DNA of 64,000 bases, from contig NZ_JAUKPO010000011.1 of NCBI RefSeq assembly GCF_030503435.1, forward strand, positions 124,001 to 188,000, given 5' to 3'. This document shows, piece by piece, positions 45,038-55,033 of this stretch. The translations under genes were made by a program, and so were the position numbers. The notes beneath the pieces are model-generated. The model saw only the letters and a list, made by a program, of their open reading frames with translations. It was not told the origin of the DNA and made no database searches. The DNA is from Rhodocytophaga aerolata (GTDB lineage Bacteria; Bacteroidota; Bacteroidia; Cytophagales; 172606-1). Within the stretch, counting starts at the first letter, position 1. Every line of letters starts with the position of its first letter.

Positions 45038-48000
45038 CTATGCACTATCCGGCCTATGTAGTGTTTGCAGTTCAGCCAGTTTCTTTTTGCCGTAGGCAAA
45101 TCTGGTAATAGCGATGTATAAAACTGGTACCGTAAAAATAGCCAGGAAAGTAGCAGCTAGCATGCCTCCTACTACCGTCCAGCCGATTGTCTGGCGGGCT
45201 ATAGCTCCTGCCCCGGAAGAAAAAGCCAACGGTAGTACACCCAGGATAAAGGCTAGGGAGGTCATAATAATCGGACGCAAACGCAGTTTTACTGCTTCAA
45301 TGGTGGCCTCAATTATTTCCATACCCCGGTCTACCCGTTCTTTGGCAAATTCCACAATCAGGATGGCATTTTTTGCTGCCAGACCGATCAAGGTAATTAA
45401 CCCAATCTGTGCATATACATTATTAGACAGTTTAGGTAAAAGCAGTAAGGCTACAATGGCTCCAAAGGCCCCTAAGGGCACAGCCAGCAATACGGAAAAA
45501 GGCACCGACCAGCTTTCATACAAAGCAGCCAGTAACAAAAATACCAGTACAATGGACAAAGAAAATATAATGATGGTGCTATTGCCAGAAGCCAATTCCT
45601 CCCGGCTTAATCCAGAGAACTCATACCCATATCCGGCCGGAAGCACCTTTGCTGCTACCTCTTCTAAGGCTTGCAGGGCTTGGCCGCTGCTATAGCCTGG
45701 TGCCGCATTTCCATTAATTTCTGTAGAACGGAAAAGATTGTAATGCGAAATTACCGGTGCACTTTCTGTTACTTTATAAGAAACCAGGGCACTCAAGGGT
45801 ACAGATTCGCTGCGGCTGTTTAATACATAGAATTGCCCCAGGTCTTTAATATCATTGCGGTACAAGGTATCTGCCTGGGCTACTACCCGGAAGTTACGGC
45901 CATACATGGTAAAATCATTGATATACTGGCTACCCATATAAGTACTCATGGTGGTAAATACATCACCTACTGATACACCCAGTTTTTTTGCTTTTTCCCG
46001 GTCTACTACCACCTGATAGCCAGGTGTACGGGCGGTAAAGAAAGAGAAGGCTCCTACTATTTCGGGCCGTTTGCGGACTTCGGCCAGGAAGTTGTTCACC
46101 ACATTTTCGAAACCTTTAATATCATCCGTGCTTTCCCGCTGCTGCAATACAAAACTGAATCCACCGGTAGCCCCTAAGCCCGGAATAGCTGGAGGTGGCA
46201 CCACTACAATGTTGGCATCGGTTACTCTGGAAAATTTCTGCTGAAGCTGACTAATAATTCCTCCTAGCTGCTGGGCCGGATCTGTCCGTTCATCCCAAGG
46301 TTTCAACTGCACGAAAATAGTACCGCTGTTTGACTTAATAGAAAAGTTGATTACGTTCAATCCGGCAATGGCCGAGTAATTATTTACGCCAGGGGTTGTG
46401 CGAAGCATTTCCGACATTTGCAGGAGTACTTCCTGGGTACGGGCACTGGAGGCGGCTTGTGGCAACTCAAATGAGACAAACAAGCGGCCTTCGTCTTCGG
46501 TAGGGATAAAGCCGGTAGGTTTGCTGGAAAACAACCCGACCGTTCCCACATAAATACATGCCATTAAAATAAGCACCAAAGGAGTAGCCCGTATACTTTT
46601 GCGAACCCCTACAGAATAAGACTCTGTTGTACGGGCAAACCATTGGTTAAACTTATAGAACAAGCGGTTCACCCCTCTGGAGTTTTTATCCAGTTTCATC
46701 GGTTTCAGCATAAGTGAACACAGAGCCGGTGTAAGCGTAAGAGCAACAAAAGCAGAAATCAGCACGGAGATGGCAATGGTGATGGCAAACTGCTGGTACA
46801 ACCGGCCTACAATGCCTGGAATAAAGCCTACCGGAATAAACACCGCTGCCAGAATTAAAGCAATGGCGATTACTGGTGCCGTAATTTCTTTCATGGCTTT
46901 CCGGGTTGCTTCTTTGGCCGATAGCCCTTCATGGTCAATATAGTGTTGTACAGCTTCCACTACCACAATGGCATCGTCTACTACTATCCCAATGGCCAGT
47001 ACAAAACCAAACAAGGTAAGGGTATTGATGGTAAAACCCAGTGGAATAAAAAAGATAAACGTACCGATAATGGATACTGGAATTGCCAGGATAGGTACCA
47101 AGGTAGCCCGCCAGTTCTGCAAGAATAAAAATACCACAAGAGTTACCAGCAATAAAGCTTCCATGAGTGTATGCAATACTTCATTGATAGATACTTCTAC
47201 AACTGAAACCGATTCAAAGGAAACCTTGTAGTCCATATCATTTGGAAAGGACTTTTTCAGTTCAACAAGTGATTTATACACCCCGTCGGCTGTTTCTATG
47301 GCATTACTTCCAGGAGACTGATATACTAACAAGAAGGTTGCTGGTTTGCCATTTACAAAGGAATTACGGGTATAGCTGAATTTACCCAGCTCCAGCCGGG
47401 CCACATCTTTCAGGTAGACAATAGAGCCATCTTCCGGTTTGGTGCGGACGATGATGTTCTCAAACTGTTCCTGGCTGGTTAATTTTCCGTTTACAGTAAT
47501 GGGATATTCAAACGCCTGCGAGGAATACTGCGGAGCACCACCTACGGCGCCAGCGGCAACCTGCACGTTCTGTTCGCGCATGGCGGCGGCTACTTCCGCT
47601 GAACTAATACCCAGCTGGGCTAACTTATCTGGCTTCAGCCAAACCCGCATACTAAATTCTTCTCCAACCGTGTTGATGTCTCCTACTCCTTTCACCCGCA
47701 ACAACGCATCGCGGATATAGATGTTGGTATAGTTATCCAGAAACTTAATGTCATGCGTGCCGTTGGGTGAAAAGAAAGTTACCACCATCATAATGGTGGG
47801 GTTCCGCTTACGGACCGTTAAGCCTAAGCGCCGTACTTCTTCTGGTAAGCGGGGTTCGGCAATACTTACCCGGTTTTGTACGTCCAGGGTGGCAATATCA
47901 ATGTTGGTTCCTACGTCAAAGGTTACATCCATCGACATTTGCCCGGTACTGGTACTGTTCGATTTTAAATAAGCCATGCCCGGCGTTCCATTTACTTGTG

Positions 48001-48202
48001 TTTCTACAGAAGTAGCCACTGTCTGCTCCACCGTTTGGGCATCGGCCCCAGTATAATTTCCCACAATAGACACCACAGGCGGGGTAATATCGGGGTACTG
48101 GCTTACCGGCAGGTTTATAATTGCCAGCGTACCTACCAATACAATGACAATGGAGATTACAATGGCAGTTACCGGCCGGCGTATAAATATGTCTGAAATC
48201 AT
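45038..48202 (-). CDS. RND efflux pump inner-membrane permease (HAE1/AcrB type)
   Basis: The 1054-residue proton-driven exporter of hydrophobic toxic compounds has 12 membrane helices and two large periplasmic loops in an AcrB-like arrangement. Key motifs are the N-terminal MISDIFIRRPVTAIVISIVIVLVGTLAI, the proton-relay acidic pair in GIVVDDAIVVVEAV (helix 4) and the second-half signatures GLAAKNAILIVEFAKE and RLRPIIMTSLAFILGVLPLAFSSGAG. It is a full-length family member. Gene order is TetR regulator, TolC, adaptor, permease, all on the minus strand, with gaps of 55, 19 and 36 nt. Confidence 0.95.
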   Translation of the reverse strand: MISDIFIRRPVTAIVISIVIVLVGTLAIINLPVSQYPDITPPVVSIVGNYTGADAQTVEQTVATSVETQVNGTPGMAYLKSNSTSTGQMSMDVTFDVGTNIDIATLDVQNRVSIAEPRLPEEVRRLGLTVRKRNPTIMMVVTFFSPNGTHDIKFLDNYTNIYIRDALLRVKGVGDINTVGEEFSMRVWLKPDKLAQLGISSAEVAAAMREQNVQVAAGAVGGAPQYSSQAFEYPITVNGKLTSQEQFENIIVRTKPEDGSIVYLKDVARLELGKFSYTRNSFVNGKPATFLLVYQSPGSNAIETADGVYKSLVELKKSFPNDMDYKVSFESVSVVEVSINEVLHTLMEALLLVTLVVFLFLQNWRATLVPILAIPVSIIGTFIFFIPLGFTINTLTLFGFVLAIGIVVDDAIVVVEAVQHYIDHEGLSAKEATRKAMKEITAPVIAIALILAAVFIPVGFIPGIVGRLYQQFAITIAISVLISAFVALTLTPALCSLMLKPMKLDKNSRGVNRLFYKFNQWFARTTESYSVGVRKSIRATPLVLILMACIYVGTVGLFSSKPTGFIPTEDEGRLFVSFELPQAASSARTQEVLLQMSEMLRTTPGVNNYSAIAGLNVINFSIKSNSGTIFVQLKPWDERTDPAQQLGGIISQLQQKFSRVTDANIVVVPPPAIPGLGATGGFSFVLQQRESTDDIKGFENVVNNFLAEVRKRPEIVGAFSFFTARTPGYQVVVDREKAKKLGVSVGDVFTTMSTYMGSQYINDFTMYGRNFRVVAQADTLYRNDIKDLGQFYVLNSRSESVPLSALVSYKVTESAPVISHYNLFRSTEINGNAAPGYSSGQALQALEEVAAKVLPAGYGYEFSGLSREELASGNSTIIIFSLSIVLVFLLLAALYESWSVPFSVLLAVPLGAFGAIVALLLLPKLSNNVYAQIGLITLIGLAAKNAILIVEFAKERVDRGMEIIEATIEAVKLRLRPIIMTSLAFILGVLPLAFSSGAGAIARQTIGWTVVGGMLAATFLAIFTVPVLYIAITRFAYGKKKLAELQTLHRPDSA

Positions 48203-48238
48203 GCTGTTGAATTATTAATAAGACTCAATACCTGAAAA

Positions 48239-49393
48239 TTATCTTCCACCACTGGCAGCAGCGGACGAAGCTTTGGGTTGCGTGGAGGCCAATTGTATTT
48301 TGACACCTGGCCGAAGCCGCTGAGTACCTTCTACTACTATATTCTCTCCGGCTTGCAAGCCTTCGCGTATTACTACTTTATCTTTTACTCTGGTCCCTAA
48401 CATTACTTTGCGTTGTTCTACAGAATCTCCCCGGACCACATAGGTATAAAATTCACCCATTTGTTCGGCTACTGCCCGTTCAGGAATAATCAGCTGCTTG
48501 CCAATATCTTCATTTAGTGACCTAACCACTACACTCATGCCGGAAACTAATTCTCCGGATGGATTCGGATAACTTAGCCGCACGGTAATAGTACCAGTCT
48601 GGCGGTCAACGGCTCTGTCCAGGGCAAGAATTTTTCCTGGAATCGGATAGACCATTTGGCCTCCCAACTGAAGGGTAAACAGGGAGTCTGGCTGTGCCTG
48701 AGTGTTCTGCAGAAAACGGCTAAACCTGGGAATTTCCTGCTGATTAATAACAAACTCTACAGCCATTGGATTGGTAGAAGAAATAGTATTGAGCAACGGT
48801 TGTCCTGGTGAAACCTGCGCCCCTACCCTAACCTGAGAGATACCAATCGTGCCATCAAAAGGAGCCACTATAACTGAATACCGCAGGTCGGTTGCCGTAC
48901 TCGCCAGCTGTGCTTCGGCGGCTGCCACCTGTGATTCGGCTGTTAGAAAATCGGCACGGGCATACTCTACTTGCTGGCGTGCAATGGCATCTTGTTTTAA
49001 CAACCTCTCGTACCGCTCCACATCCTGACGTACTCTTTCCAGATTTGCCTTTGCACTGGCTACATTGGCCTGTGCTTGCCGGTATGCTGCCTGGTATTTG
49101 CTCCGGTCTATTTCATACAGTTTCTGGCCTTTTTTTACCTGCTTTCCATCAGATACATATATATCAGTGATGTAGCCACCCACTTGTGGCCGCAATTCTA
49201 CTTCATTAATAGGCACGACAGTAGCCGGATAGGTATCCACCCCTGTCACTTGTTCTTGAGTTACCTGATAGGCACTTACCATAACCGGGGCATTGAGCTG
49301 GTTTTGCTGAGGGCTGCTTTGCGATTGCCCGCAAGATGAGAGGATAATTGGGCCGAGACTGATAGCCAGGGGCAATAAATAACGTATGTTCAT
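48239..49393 (-). CDS. RND efflux periplasmic adaptor lipoprotein
   Basis: This 384-residue membrane-fusion protein links the permease to TolC. Lipobox ILSSC at residues 17-21 anchors it in the inner membrane. Then come the lipoyl-like half (VELRPQVGGYITDIYVSDGKQVKKGQKLYEID), the alpha hairpin (about 95-170, QANVASAKANLERVRQDVERYERLLKQDAIARQQ), the second lipoyl half (IVAPFDGTIGISQVRVGAQVSPGQPL) and the beta-barrel and membrane-proximal domains. The C-terminal tail is rich in Ser, Ala and Gly. Confidence 0.93.
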   Translation of the reverse strand: MNIRYLLPLAISLGPIILSSCGQSQSSPQQNQLNAPVMVSAYQVTQEQVTGVDTYPATVVPINEVELRPQVGGYITDIYVSDGKQVKKGQKLYEIDRSKYQAAYRQAQANVASAKANLERVRQDVERYERLLKQDAIARQQVEYARADFLTAESQVAAAEAQLASTATDLRYSVIVAPFDGTIGISQVRVGAQVSPGQPLLNTISSTNPMAVEFVINQQEIPRFSRFLQNTQAQPDSLFTLQLGGQMVYPIPGKILALDRAVDRQTGTITVRLSYPNPSGELVSGMSVVVRSLNEDIGKQLIIPERAVAEQMGEFYTYVVRGDSVEQRKVMLGTRVKDKVVIREGLQAGENIVVEGTQRLRPGVKIQLASTQPKASSAAASGGR

Positions 49394-49412
49394 TTAACTG
49401 TGTTCGGTTGAA

Positions 49413-50764
49413 TTAATTGATGTCTATTTTTCCAAGAGCTCTTTCATAATCTAGCCGGCTGGCTAGCACCCGGTACAAGGCATTGTAATAATTTATTTGC
49501 GCAGTTTGCAGGTCAGTTTCTGCCACAATCAGGTCTACATAGGCTTTTATGCCTTCATCATACTGAAGCTTTATGGTGTTATATACCTCTTCTGCGATCT
49601 GGGCATTTTCTTGTAAGGTGAGGTACTCGTTATAATCACTTTTGTAATTGGCAAGCGCCGCCTGAAATTCTGTGTTTATGCTATTGCGGGCATTTTCCAC
49701 TTCCAGATCCAGGCTTTTTTCCTGCAACTGCGCCTTTTTTAGGTTATGAAGCCTGCGGGTTCCCTGAAAAATAGGTATGCGGGCACTTAACCCCACCACA
49801 GACGTTGGATATACCTGATCGTATAATTGAGCAAACTCATTATTCTGGTATACCCAGTTATAGTTAATGAATGCAGAAACCGTTGGCACAAACCCCCATT
49901 TATAATAACTGGTATTTAGTTGCAGCAGGTTTTTCTGGGTTTGTAATTGACGGTATTCCACGCGGCTTGTATACACCAATGACTGGGTGGTATCAATCTG
50001 CATATCCTGCTGCATCACATTGTTGTCGTATTGAATATCAAAATCCGACTCTATTGGCACGCCCATCAACTCCTTCAGCATAGCATATTTGGCTTTAATG
50101 GCCTCTTCTGTTCTTTTCCGGCTAGCTCTGGTATTGGCTATAGAAATACTGGCCCGCTGATAATCTGTTTTGTCTACCAGTCCGCTGTTGTACCTGGCAC
50201 GTGCATCGGCATACTGTTTTTGCTGCCTGGTAATATTTTCGTCCAATATCCGGAGTTGCTCCTGGCTGAAAATAATATCGTAGAAAGCTTTGCTTACATT
50301 TACTACTGTATTGATCTTGGTATTCTCGGTGTTCTGGTCAAACTGCAAGCGGGAATAGCGGGCCGCTTTGGAAGCGAGCAATACATCGTTGCTATACAAA
50401 GTCTGGTCGGCTTGTAAGAGTACATTGGATGTGTTGGCAACCCCGGTTTGTACAGCTACCCTCCTGCCCGAAGAAAGATCCGTAAAATCTGGTAAGATGG
50501 TGGTAGGCAATTTGAGGAAATGCTGCAAGTTATACTGTGCGGAAACCTGAGGAAGCCAGCCAGGTTTGCTTTTATTTCCTGCTCGCCAATAGATTCATTC
50601 AGCAGGGCTTGCCGCACCCCCGGCTGATTCTTTATGGCGTATTCTATGCACTGCTCCAAGCTCAATTCACCAGGTAAATTTGCCGGTACCCCTTGTGCGG
50701 CTATGAGTAAAGGAATACCCAAATACCCAGTAAGTAAAAAAATAAATCGTTTTATAGGTAACAT
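49413..50764 (-). pseudogene. Frameshifted TolC-family outer-membrane channel
   Basis: The first 102 codons start with a signal peptide (MLPIKRFIFLLTGYLGIPLLIAAQG) and a helical LSLEQCIEYAIKNQPGVRQA, the usual TolC opening, then go out of frame after EIKANLAG at about 50553-50562. One inserted base restores LPQVSAQYNLQHFLKLP, the standard TolC continuation, and the second reading frame (as assembled, beginning at 50528) runs to YERALGKIDIN at 49413. The corrected protein is 450 residues, normal for the family. As assembled, no full channel is made and the efflux operon would lack its exit duct unless another TolC substitutes. Confidence 0.88.
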
Positions 50765-50790
50765 ATAAATAGGTGGTATTCAATAGTTAT

Positions 50791-50825
50791 GTTCAATCAG
50801 CAAGTAATCCGATGTACGTTCAATC
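50791..50825. promoter_or_regulatory. TetR operator candidates before tolC
   Basis: The sequence holds GTTCAATCAG at 50791-50800 and CCGATGTACGTTCAATC at 50809-50825, which resembles the operator at 51418 with one base missing from the left spacer. It overlaps the regulator's last codons and lies just before tolC. Confidence 0.5.
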
Positions 50826-51398
50826 AGAATGGTTTTTAACTCCATCCCAGATCACCTGCACTATATTGGGAAAATCTTCTTCATTGATTTTTACACGTTG
50901 CGAGAAATACAGCTTAGCGGTAGTTACAACATGGCTATGAATTAAAATACCCAGTAAATGGATGTTCATAGGCTTCAACACACCAGTATCAATCCCTTGT
51001 TTTAAAAAATCCCACATCCGGTGCTGAAACTGCTCATTATCTTTTACTGGCTCCCGGTTGTTGTAAGGAGAGTTTATGTATTGCTCAATAAAGTATAAGG
51101 TGTTCGGATGTTTAATATAAAACCGGCAATGACTCAGAATAAGGTGGTAAAACCTGTCTTTGAACTCTTTTTGCTCATCGTCTCCTTCAAACATGGCATC
51201 TGCCATTTGCTTTTTCACATAGGCATACAATTCAGCAATTAATGTGTCTTTACTGTCGAAGTAATGATAAATGGTACCACATGCCACACAAGCTTTTTTA
51301 GCCACCATGCTCATAGGAGTTCCATGAAACCCGTTCTCTTTAATTAATTCCAGGGTACTCTCAAAAATTGCCTTTTTTTTCTCTGCCAGTATATCCAT
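50820..51398 (-). CDS. TetR/AcrR family repressor of the RND operon
   Basis: The protein has 192 residues from the Met at 51398 (MDILAEKKKAIFESTLELI), preferred over the longer frame at 51413. The N-terminal HTH (about 8-52) reads ILAEKKKAIFESTLELIKENGFHGTPMSMVAKKACVACGTIYHYF; its ligand domain is all-helical, with an aromatic-rich pocket region. It carries the unusual cysteine pair VACG in the recognition part. It lies first in the operon and overlaps, at its 3' end, one of the operators, so it probably represses itself and tolC. Confidence 0.88.
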   Translation of the reverse strand: MDILAEKKKAIFESTLELIKENGFHGTPMSMVAKKACVACGTIYHYFDSKDTLIAELYAYVKKQMADAMFEGDDEQKEFKDRFYHLILSHCRFYIKHPNTLYFIEQYINSPYNNREPVKDNEQFQHRMWDFLKQGIDTGVLKPMNIHLLGILIHSHVVTTAKLYFSQRVKINEEDFPNIVQVIWDGVKNHSD

Positions 51399-51417
51399 TA
51401 AATAGCTAATCAAATTA

Positions 51418-51437
51418 CCGAATGAACATTCAATCGG
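51418..51437. promoter_or_regulatory. Palindromic TetR operator, CCGAATGAACATTCAATCGG
   Basis: The 20-bp sequence matches its reverse complement at 16 of 20 positions and begins 20 nt upstream of the repressor start. A similar site lies before tolC. Autoregulation by the adjacent TetR protein is likely. Confidence 0.65.
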
Positions 51438-51858
51438 GGCGCAAAGATAGGTTTAAAAACAAAAAGCAGAAATAAATATCAATAAATTTTAACAAAAACT
51501 TTATCCGTCCATCATTCAGGCCATTGAACTCATAAAAAATATAACTAAACCAATATTAAATAGACTTCACAAGTATTTACTTTAGACAACTGCTGAAAGC
51601 AGAATATTGTATTGAAAATGGAATAGACAAGCAGCGTAAAGTTTCATTGGTTAAAAACCTTGCAGCAACGGTAAGGGAGAATAAAGGCAGGTATCTGTTC
51701 AAAATCACTTATATGCTACATCAGTAAAGGATTTGCTGCCATACAGGGGATGACAGGGACCATAGAAACATACAAGCAACTGTTTCCAGATGTATACTTG
51801 GCTTGCTAGGTTTGCTACCTCTATGGTATATTTTGGTGAGATGAGTTATATAGTATAG
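51438..51858. other. Intergenic region, possible coding remnant
   Basis: A 46-codon stretch on the plus strand (about 51590-51727), AEYCIENGIDKQRKVSLVKN followed by LAATVRENKG, looks protein-like but lacks a start and ends at a stop. The rest of the 420 nt is featureless. Confidence 0.35.
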
Positions 51859-52503
51859 TTAATCTTTAAACCGTAGCCCTTGCGCAGCTAATGCTTGCTG
51901 AAGTTTTGGTATAGAACTTTTACCCATCCCATGCCAGGCTAAGATTTCTTTTTCACTATGCTCAGCCAGCTGTTGCAGCTCAGTAATGCCATTATTTTTC
52001 AGGGCTCTTCTGGCAGGTGCTCCAAGGTTTGAAAAGACATGATCTTGTGAGTTTGCTTCTTGTTCACAGATGGGGCAAGTGGGGCAAGCGCTGCTTTTAT
52101 AATAGGTATGTCCCTTTTTACATTTTCGGGCTGCTTTCTTTTTTTCTGCTTTTTCTCTATTTTCCTCTACCCGGAATTTTGTAATAGCTGAAATTAAATT
52201 CAAGGGTATGGGTTTGTTTAAAGGAAACTGAACAGAGCCTTTGGCAGATTTATAAACGGATAATTCTTTTTTGAAAGCTTCAATACCAGTTGGTACCGGG
52301 TAAAAGCCAATATGATGCGTAAACGCAGCAAAATGTACCAGATTGCCATGAAAAACAAAGGTAGGCATGGCATATTTAATAGTTTCCTGGGCTTCCGGAG
52401 CAGCTTGTTTAATTACAGACCGTATTTGTTCTAAAATTGCCTGAATTTCTACAGGAAAACTGGCTATATAGGCATCTATGGAGCTTGCTTGTAGTTGTTT
52501 CAT
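51859..52503 (-). CDS. DUF1801 protein with zinc-ribbon and HhH C-terminal extension
   Basis: This 214-residue cytoplasmic protein has a first domain (residues 1-115) of the DUF1801/YdhG-like family (IKYAMPTFVFHGNLVHFAAFTHHIGFYPVP), sometimes linked to iron handling. A charged helix (115-130) leads to CKKGHTYYKSSACPTCPICEQE, a likely zinc ribbon with cysteines at about 129, 141, 144 and 147. Residues 155-214 resemble the RNA polymerase alpha C-terminal helix-hairpin-helix fold (NLGAPARRALKNNGITELQQL...GMGKSSIPKLQQAL). The combination suggests nucleic acid contact. Confidence 0.8.
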   Translation of the reverse strand: MKQLQASSIDAYIASFPVEIQAILEQIRSVIKQAAPEAQETIKYAMPTFVFHGNLVHFAAFTHHIGFYPVPTGIEAFKKELSVYKSAKGSVQFPLNKPIPLNLISAITKFRVEENREKAEKKKAARKCKKGHTYYKSSACPTCPICEQEANSQDHVFSNLGAPARRALKNNGITELQQLAEHSEKEILAWHGMGKSSIPKLQQALAAQGLRFKD

Positions 52504-52791
52504 AACTTAGTCCGGTTTGCAGCTTACATTTATACACAAATATATTTGTTTCAGATAAAGTAAATCCTGTGTAATGGCGGCAATCCGAAGGGGAAAATGC
52601 GTCAAAAATATAGTTATACCTTGAGTTGCCTGCACCCAATATGTACCTGCCTAAAACCTCCCTGGCTGATAGATTATATACATGCTATTGAATTTAAGCT
52701 GGTAATTGACTATCACTTTTAAAATAAATATATTAAGAAACTTTTTTCCTGATCAGGTCAGCTAACCTACCTACTACCTAAACGCAGCCTT
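52504..52791. other. Divergent intergenic region
   Basis: The 288 nt between divergent genes contain no recognised site apart from a weak TATATTT-like stretch. Confidence 0.5.
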
Positions 52792-54990
52792 ATGATACAC
52801 ACATTTATTTTATTGAATAGCAGGAGAGGAAAATGGAAAAACAATATGTTCTTTAACATCTTCCTGCTTAGTGTTTTAGCTCTACTTAGTTCCTGCCAGT
52901 CTGGAACCTCCTCTACTCAAGTAAAGATTGGAGAGGCAGATATAGGAGGTGTCGTTACTGGCCCGAAAGGACCTGAAGCTGGTGTATGGGTAATTGCAGA
53001 GACAAATGATTTGCCTACCAGATTTGCCAAAATAGTAGTTACTGATGATCAGGGCCGGTATTTAATTCCAGAACTTCCCAAAGCAACTTATTCGGTTTGG
53101 GTACGCGGCTACGGGCTGATAGATTCACCTAAGAAACAAACCAGCCCTGGAAAAAATCTGGATTTAACAGCCGTAGAAGCCCCCAATGCGCATGCAGCCG
53201 CCGAATATTACCCAGCCGGCTACTGGTTTTCTTTATTGAATGTACCAGACAGCAGCAAATTTCCTGGTTCAGGGTCGGGACCAGAAGGAAATGGATTTTC
53301 TCCGGAGATTGCTACCCAGGCAAAGTTTTTATCCAATATTAAATCGGGTACTTGCCTGGCTTGCCATCAGCTAGGTAGCCAGGGCACCCGTAAACTGCCT
53401 GAATCGTTAGGAAATTTCAACTCTTCCGCACAAGCCTGGGAACGCCGTTTGCAGTCCGGGCAGGCAGGGCCAATAATGACTTCAGCTGTACACCAATGGG
53501 GACATGTAGGAACGTTGCAAATGTTTGCCAACTGGACCGACCGTATTAAGGAAGGAGAACTTCCACCTGCTCCGCCAAGACCTAAATGCATAGAACGGAA
53601 TGTAGTCATTACCCAGTGGGACTGGGCCGATCCTAAAGCCTATTTGCATGACGTTGTTTCAACAGATCGGCGTAATCCCACAGTAAATGCCAATGGCCCG
53701 GTGTACGGCGCGTTGGAAGTAAGTGCTGATTATTTGCCTGTGCTGGACCCTGTAAAACATGCAGCCAGCCAAGTACCGCTTTCCGTCCGCGATACAAGCA
53801 CGAAATCTGCTTCCGGCGTAGTGATGCAGCCCTCGCCTTACTGGGGAACTGAACCCATCTGGAGTAGTAAGACCAATGTGCATAATCCGATGATTGATGA
53901 AAAAGGCCGCGTATGGATTACAGCCACGGTTCGGCCACCAGACAATCCGGATTGCTGCAAAACAGGATCAGATCATCCATCGGCCAAACTTTTTCCACTT
54001 AACAGAGCCAGCCGCCATTTGGGTTTTTATGATCCGGCAACTAAAAAATATACCCACATTAGTACCTGCTTCAGCACCCACCATTTAATGTTTGCCGAAG
54101 ACAGCAGCAATACCCTCTGGACAAGTGGAGGCGGAGAAGTGATCGGCTGGCTGAATACAAAAAAATACCTGGAAACAGGCAATGAAGAAACATCCCAGGG
54201 ATGGACTGCCCTGGTACTGGATGCCAATGGTAATGGTAAACGGGATGCCTATGTAGAACCTACTGAACCAGTAGACCCAGCCAAAGATAAGCGTATAGCT
54301 AAAGGAATTTACTCAGTAGCGCCAGCGCCAGATGGTTCGGTATGGGGATCTTCATTAGGGTATCCTGGAGCTGTTATCCGGTTAAATCCTGGTTCTAATC
54401 CGCCAGAATCCGCCTTGGTAGAATATTATGAATTACCCTTAAACGACAAAGGCGAACCTATAGAAGGCTTCTCTCCCAGAGGGATGGACATTGACCGGAA
54501 TGGGGTAGCCTGGGTTGCTTTAGCTAGTGGCCACCTGGCCAGTTTCGACAGACGCAAGTGCAATGGTCCCCTAAACGGACCTAATGCTACCGGTCAGCAC
54601 TGCCCGGAAGGCTGGACGTTTTACACCGAACCTCTGCCCCAATTAAAAGGGGTTAATTACAAAGGAAGTGCAGAATCCAGCTACTATACCTGGGTAGATC
54701 AATTCAACACCTTAGGGCTGGGAGAAAATATTCCGATCAATACCGGTAACGAGTCGGAAGCTTTGCTGGCTTTAAAAGACGGACAGTGGGTAGTAATGCG
54801 GGTACCCTACCCGCTAGGGTTTTATACTAAATGGATGGATGGTAGAATTGATGATCCAAAGGCAGGCTGGAAGGGACGTGGCATATGGGCTACAATCAGC
54901 ACCCGGACTCCTTTTCATATGGAAGGTGGCAAAGGCACTTCCAGTAAAGTATTTAAGTTTCAGATCCGGCCCGATCCTTTGGCCAGGTAA
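52792..54990 (+). CDS. Secreted haem-binding lipoprotein with carboxypeptidase-regulatory and propeller domains
   Basis: The 732-residue outer-facing lipoprotein has the lipobox LSSC around residue 35. An internal Met at residue 19 (MFFNIFLLSVLALLSSC, nucleotide 52846) may be the true start and gives a more typical signal. Residues 45-125 are a carboxypeptidase-regulatory-like beta-sandwich (GGVVTGPKGPEAGVWVIAET). The c-type haem motif C188-L-A-C-H192 follows. From about 250 to the end is a beta-propeller-like region of the kind found in virginiamycin B lyase-type proteins (RVWITATVRPPDNP, PAPDGSVWGSSLG, MDIDRNGVAWVALASG). The reaction is unknown. Confidence 0.75.
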   Translation: MIHTFILLNSRRGKWKNNMFFNIFLLSVLALLSSCQSGTSSTQVKIGEADIGGVVTGPKGPEAGVWVIAETNDLPTRFAKIVVTDDQGRYLIPELPKATYSVWVRGYGLIDSPKKQTSPGKNLDLTAVEAPNAHAAAEYYPAGYWFSLLNVPDSSKFPGSGSGPEGNGFSPEIATQAKFLSNIKSGTCLACHQLGSQGTRKLPESLGNFNSSAQAWERRLQSGQAGPIMTSAVHQWGHVGTLQMFANWTDRIKEGELPPAPPRPKCIERNVVITQWDWADPKAYLHDVVSTDRRNPTVNANGPVYGALEVSADYLPVLDPVKHAASQVPLSVRDTSTKSASGVVMQPSPYWGTEPIWSSKTNVHNPMIDEKGRVWITATVRPPDNPDCCKTGSDHPSAKLFPLNRASRHLGFYDPATKKYTHISTCFSTHHLMFAEDSSNTLWTSGGGEVIGWLNTKKYLETGNEETSQGWTALVLDANGNGKRDAYVEPTEPVDPAKDKRIAKGIYSVAPAPDGSVWGSSLGYPGAVIRLNPGSNPPESALVEYYELPLNDKGEPIEGFSPRGMDIDRNGVAWVALASGHLASFDRRKCNGPLNGPNATGQHCPEGWTFYTEPLPQLKGVNYKGSAESSYYTWVDQFNTLGLGENIPINTGNESEALLALKDGQWVVMRVPYPLGFYTKWMDGRIDDPKAGWKGRGIWATISTRTPFHMEGGKGTSSKVFKFQIRPDPLAR

Positions 54991-55033
54991 TTCAGCTATC
55001 TCCTCAATAGTTGCTTCTAAAGGATAGTTTATA

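Noticed and set aside
49413-50528. Independent TolC gene starting at 50528
   Set aside because: It lacks a signal peptide and the frame is continuous upstream past its Met; it is the second half of the frameshifted tolC.
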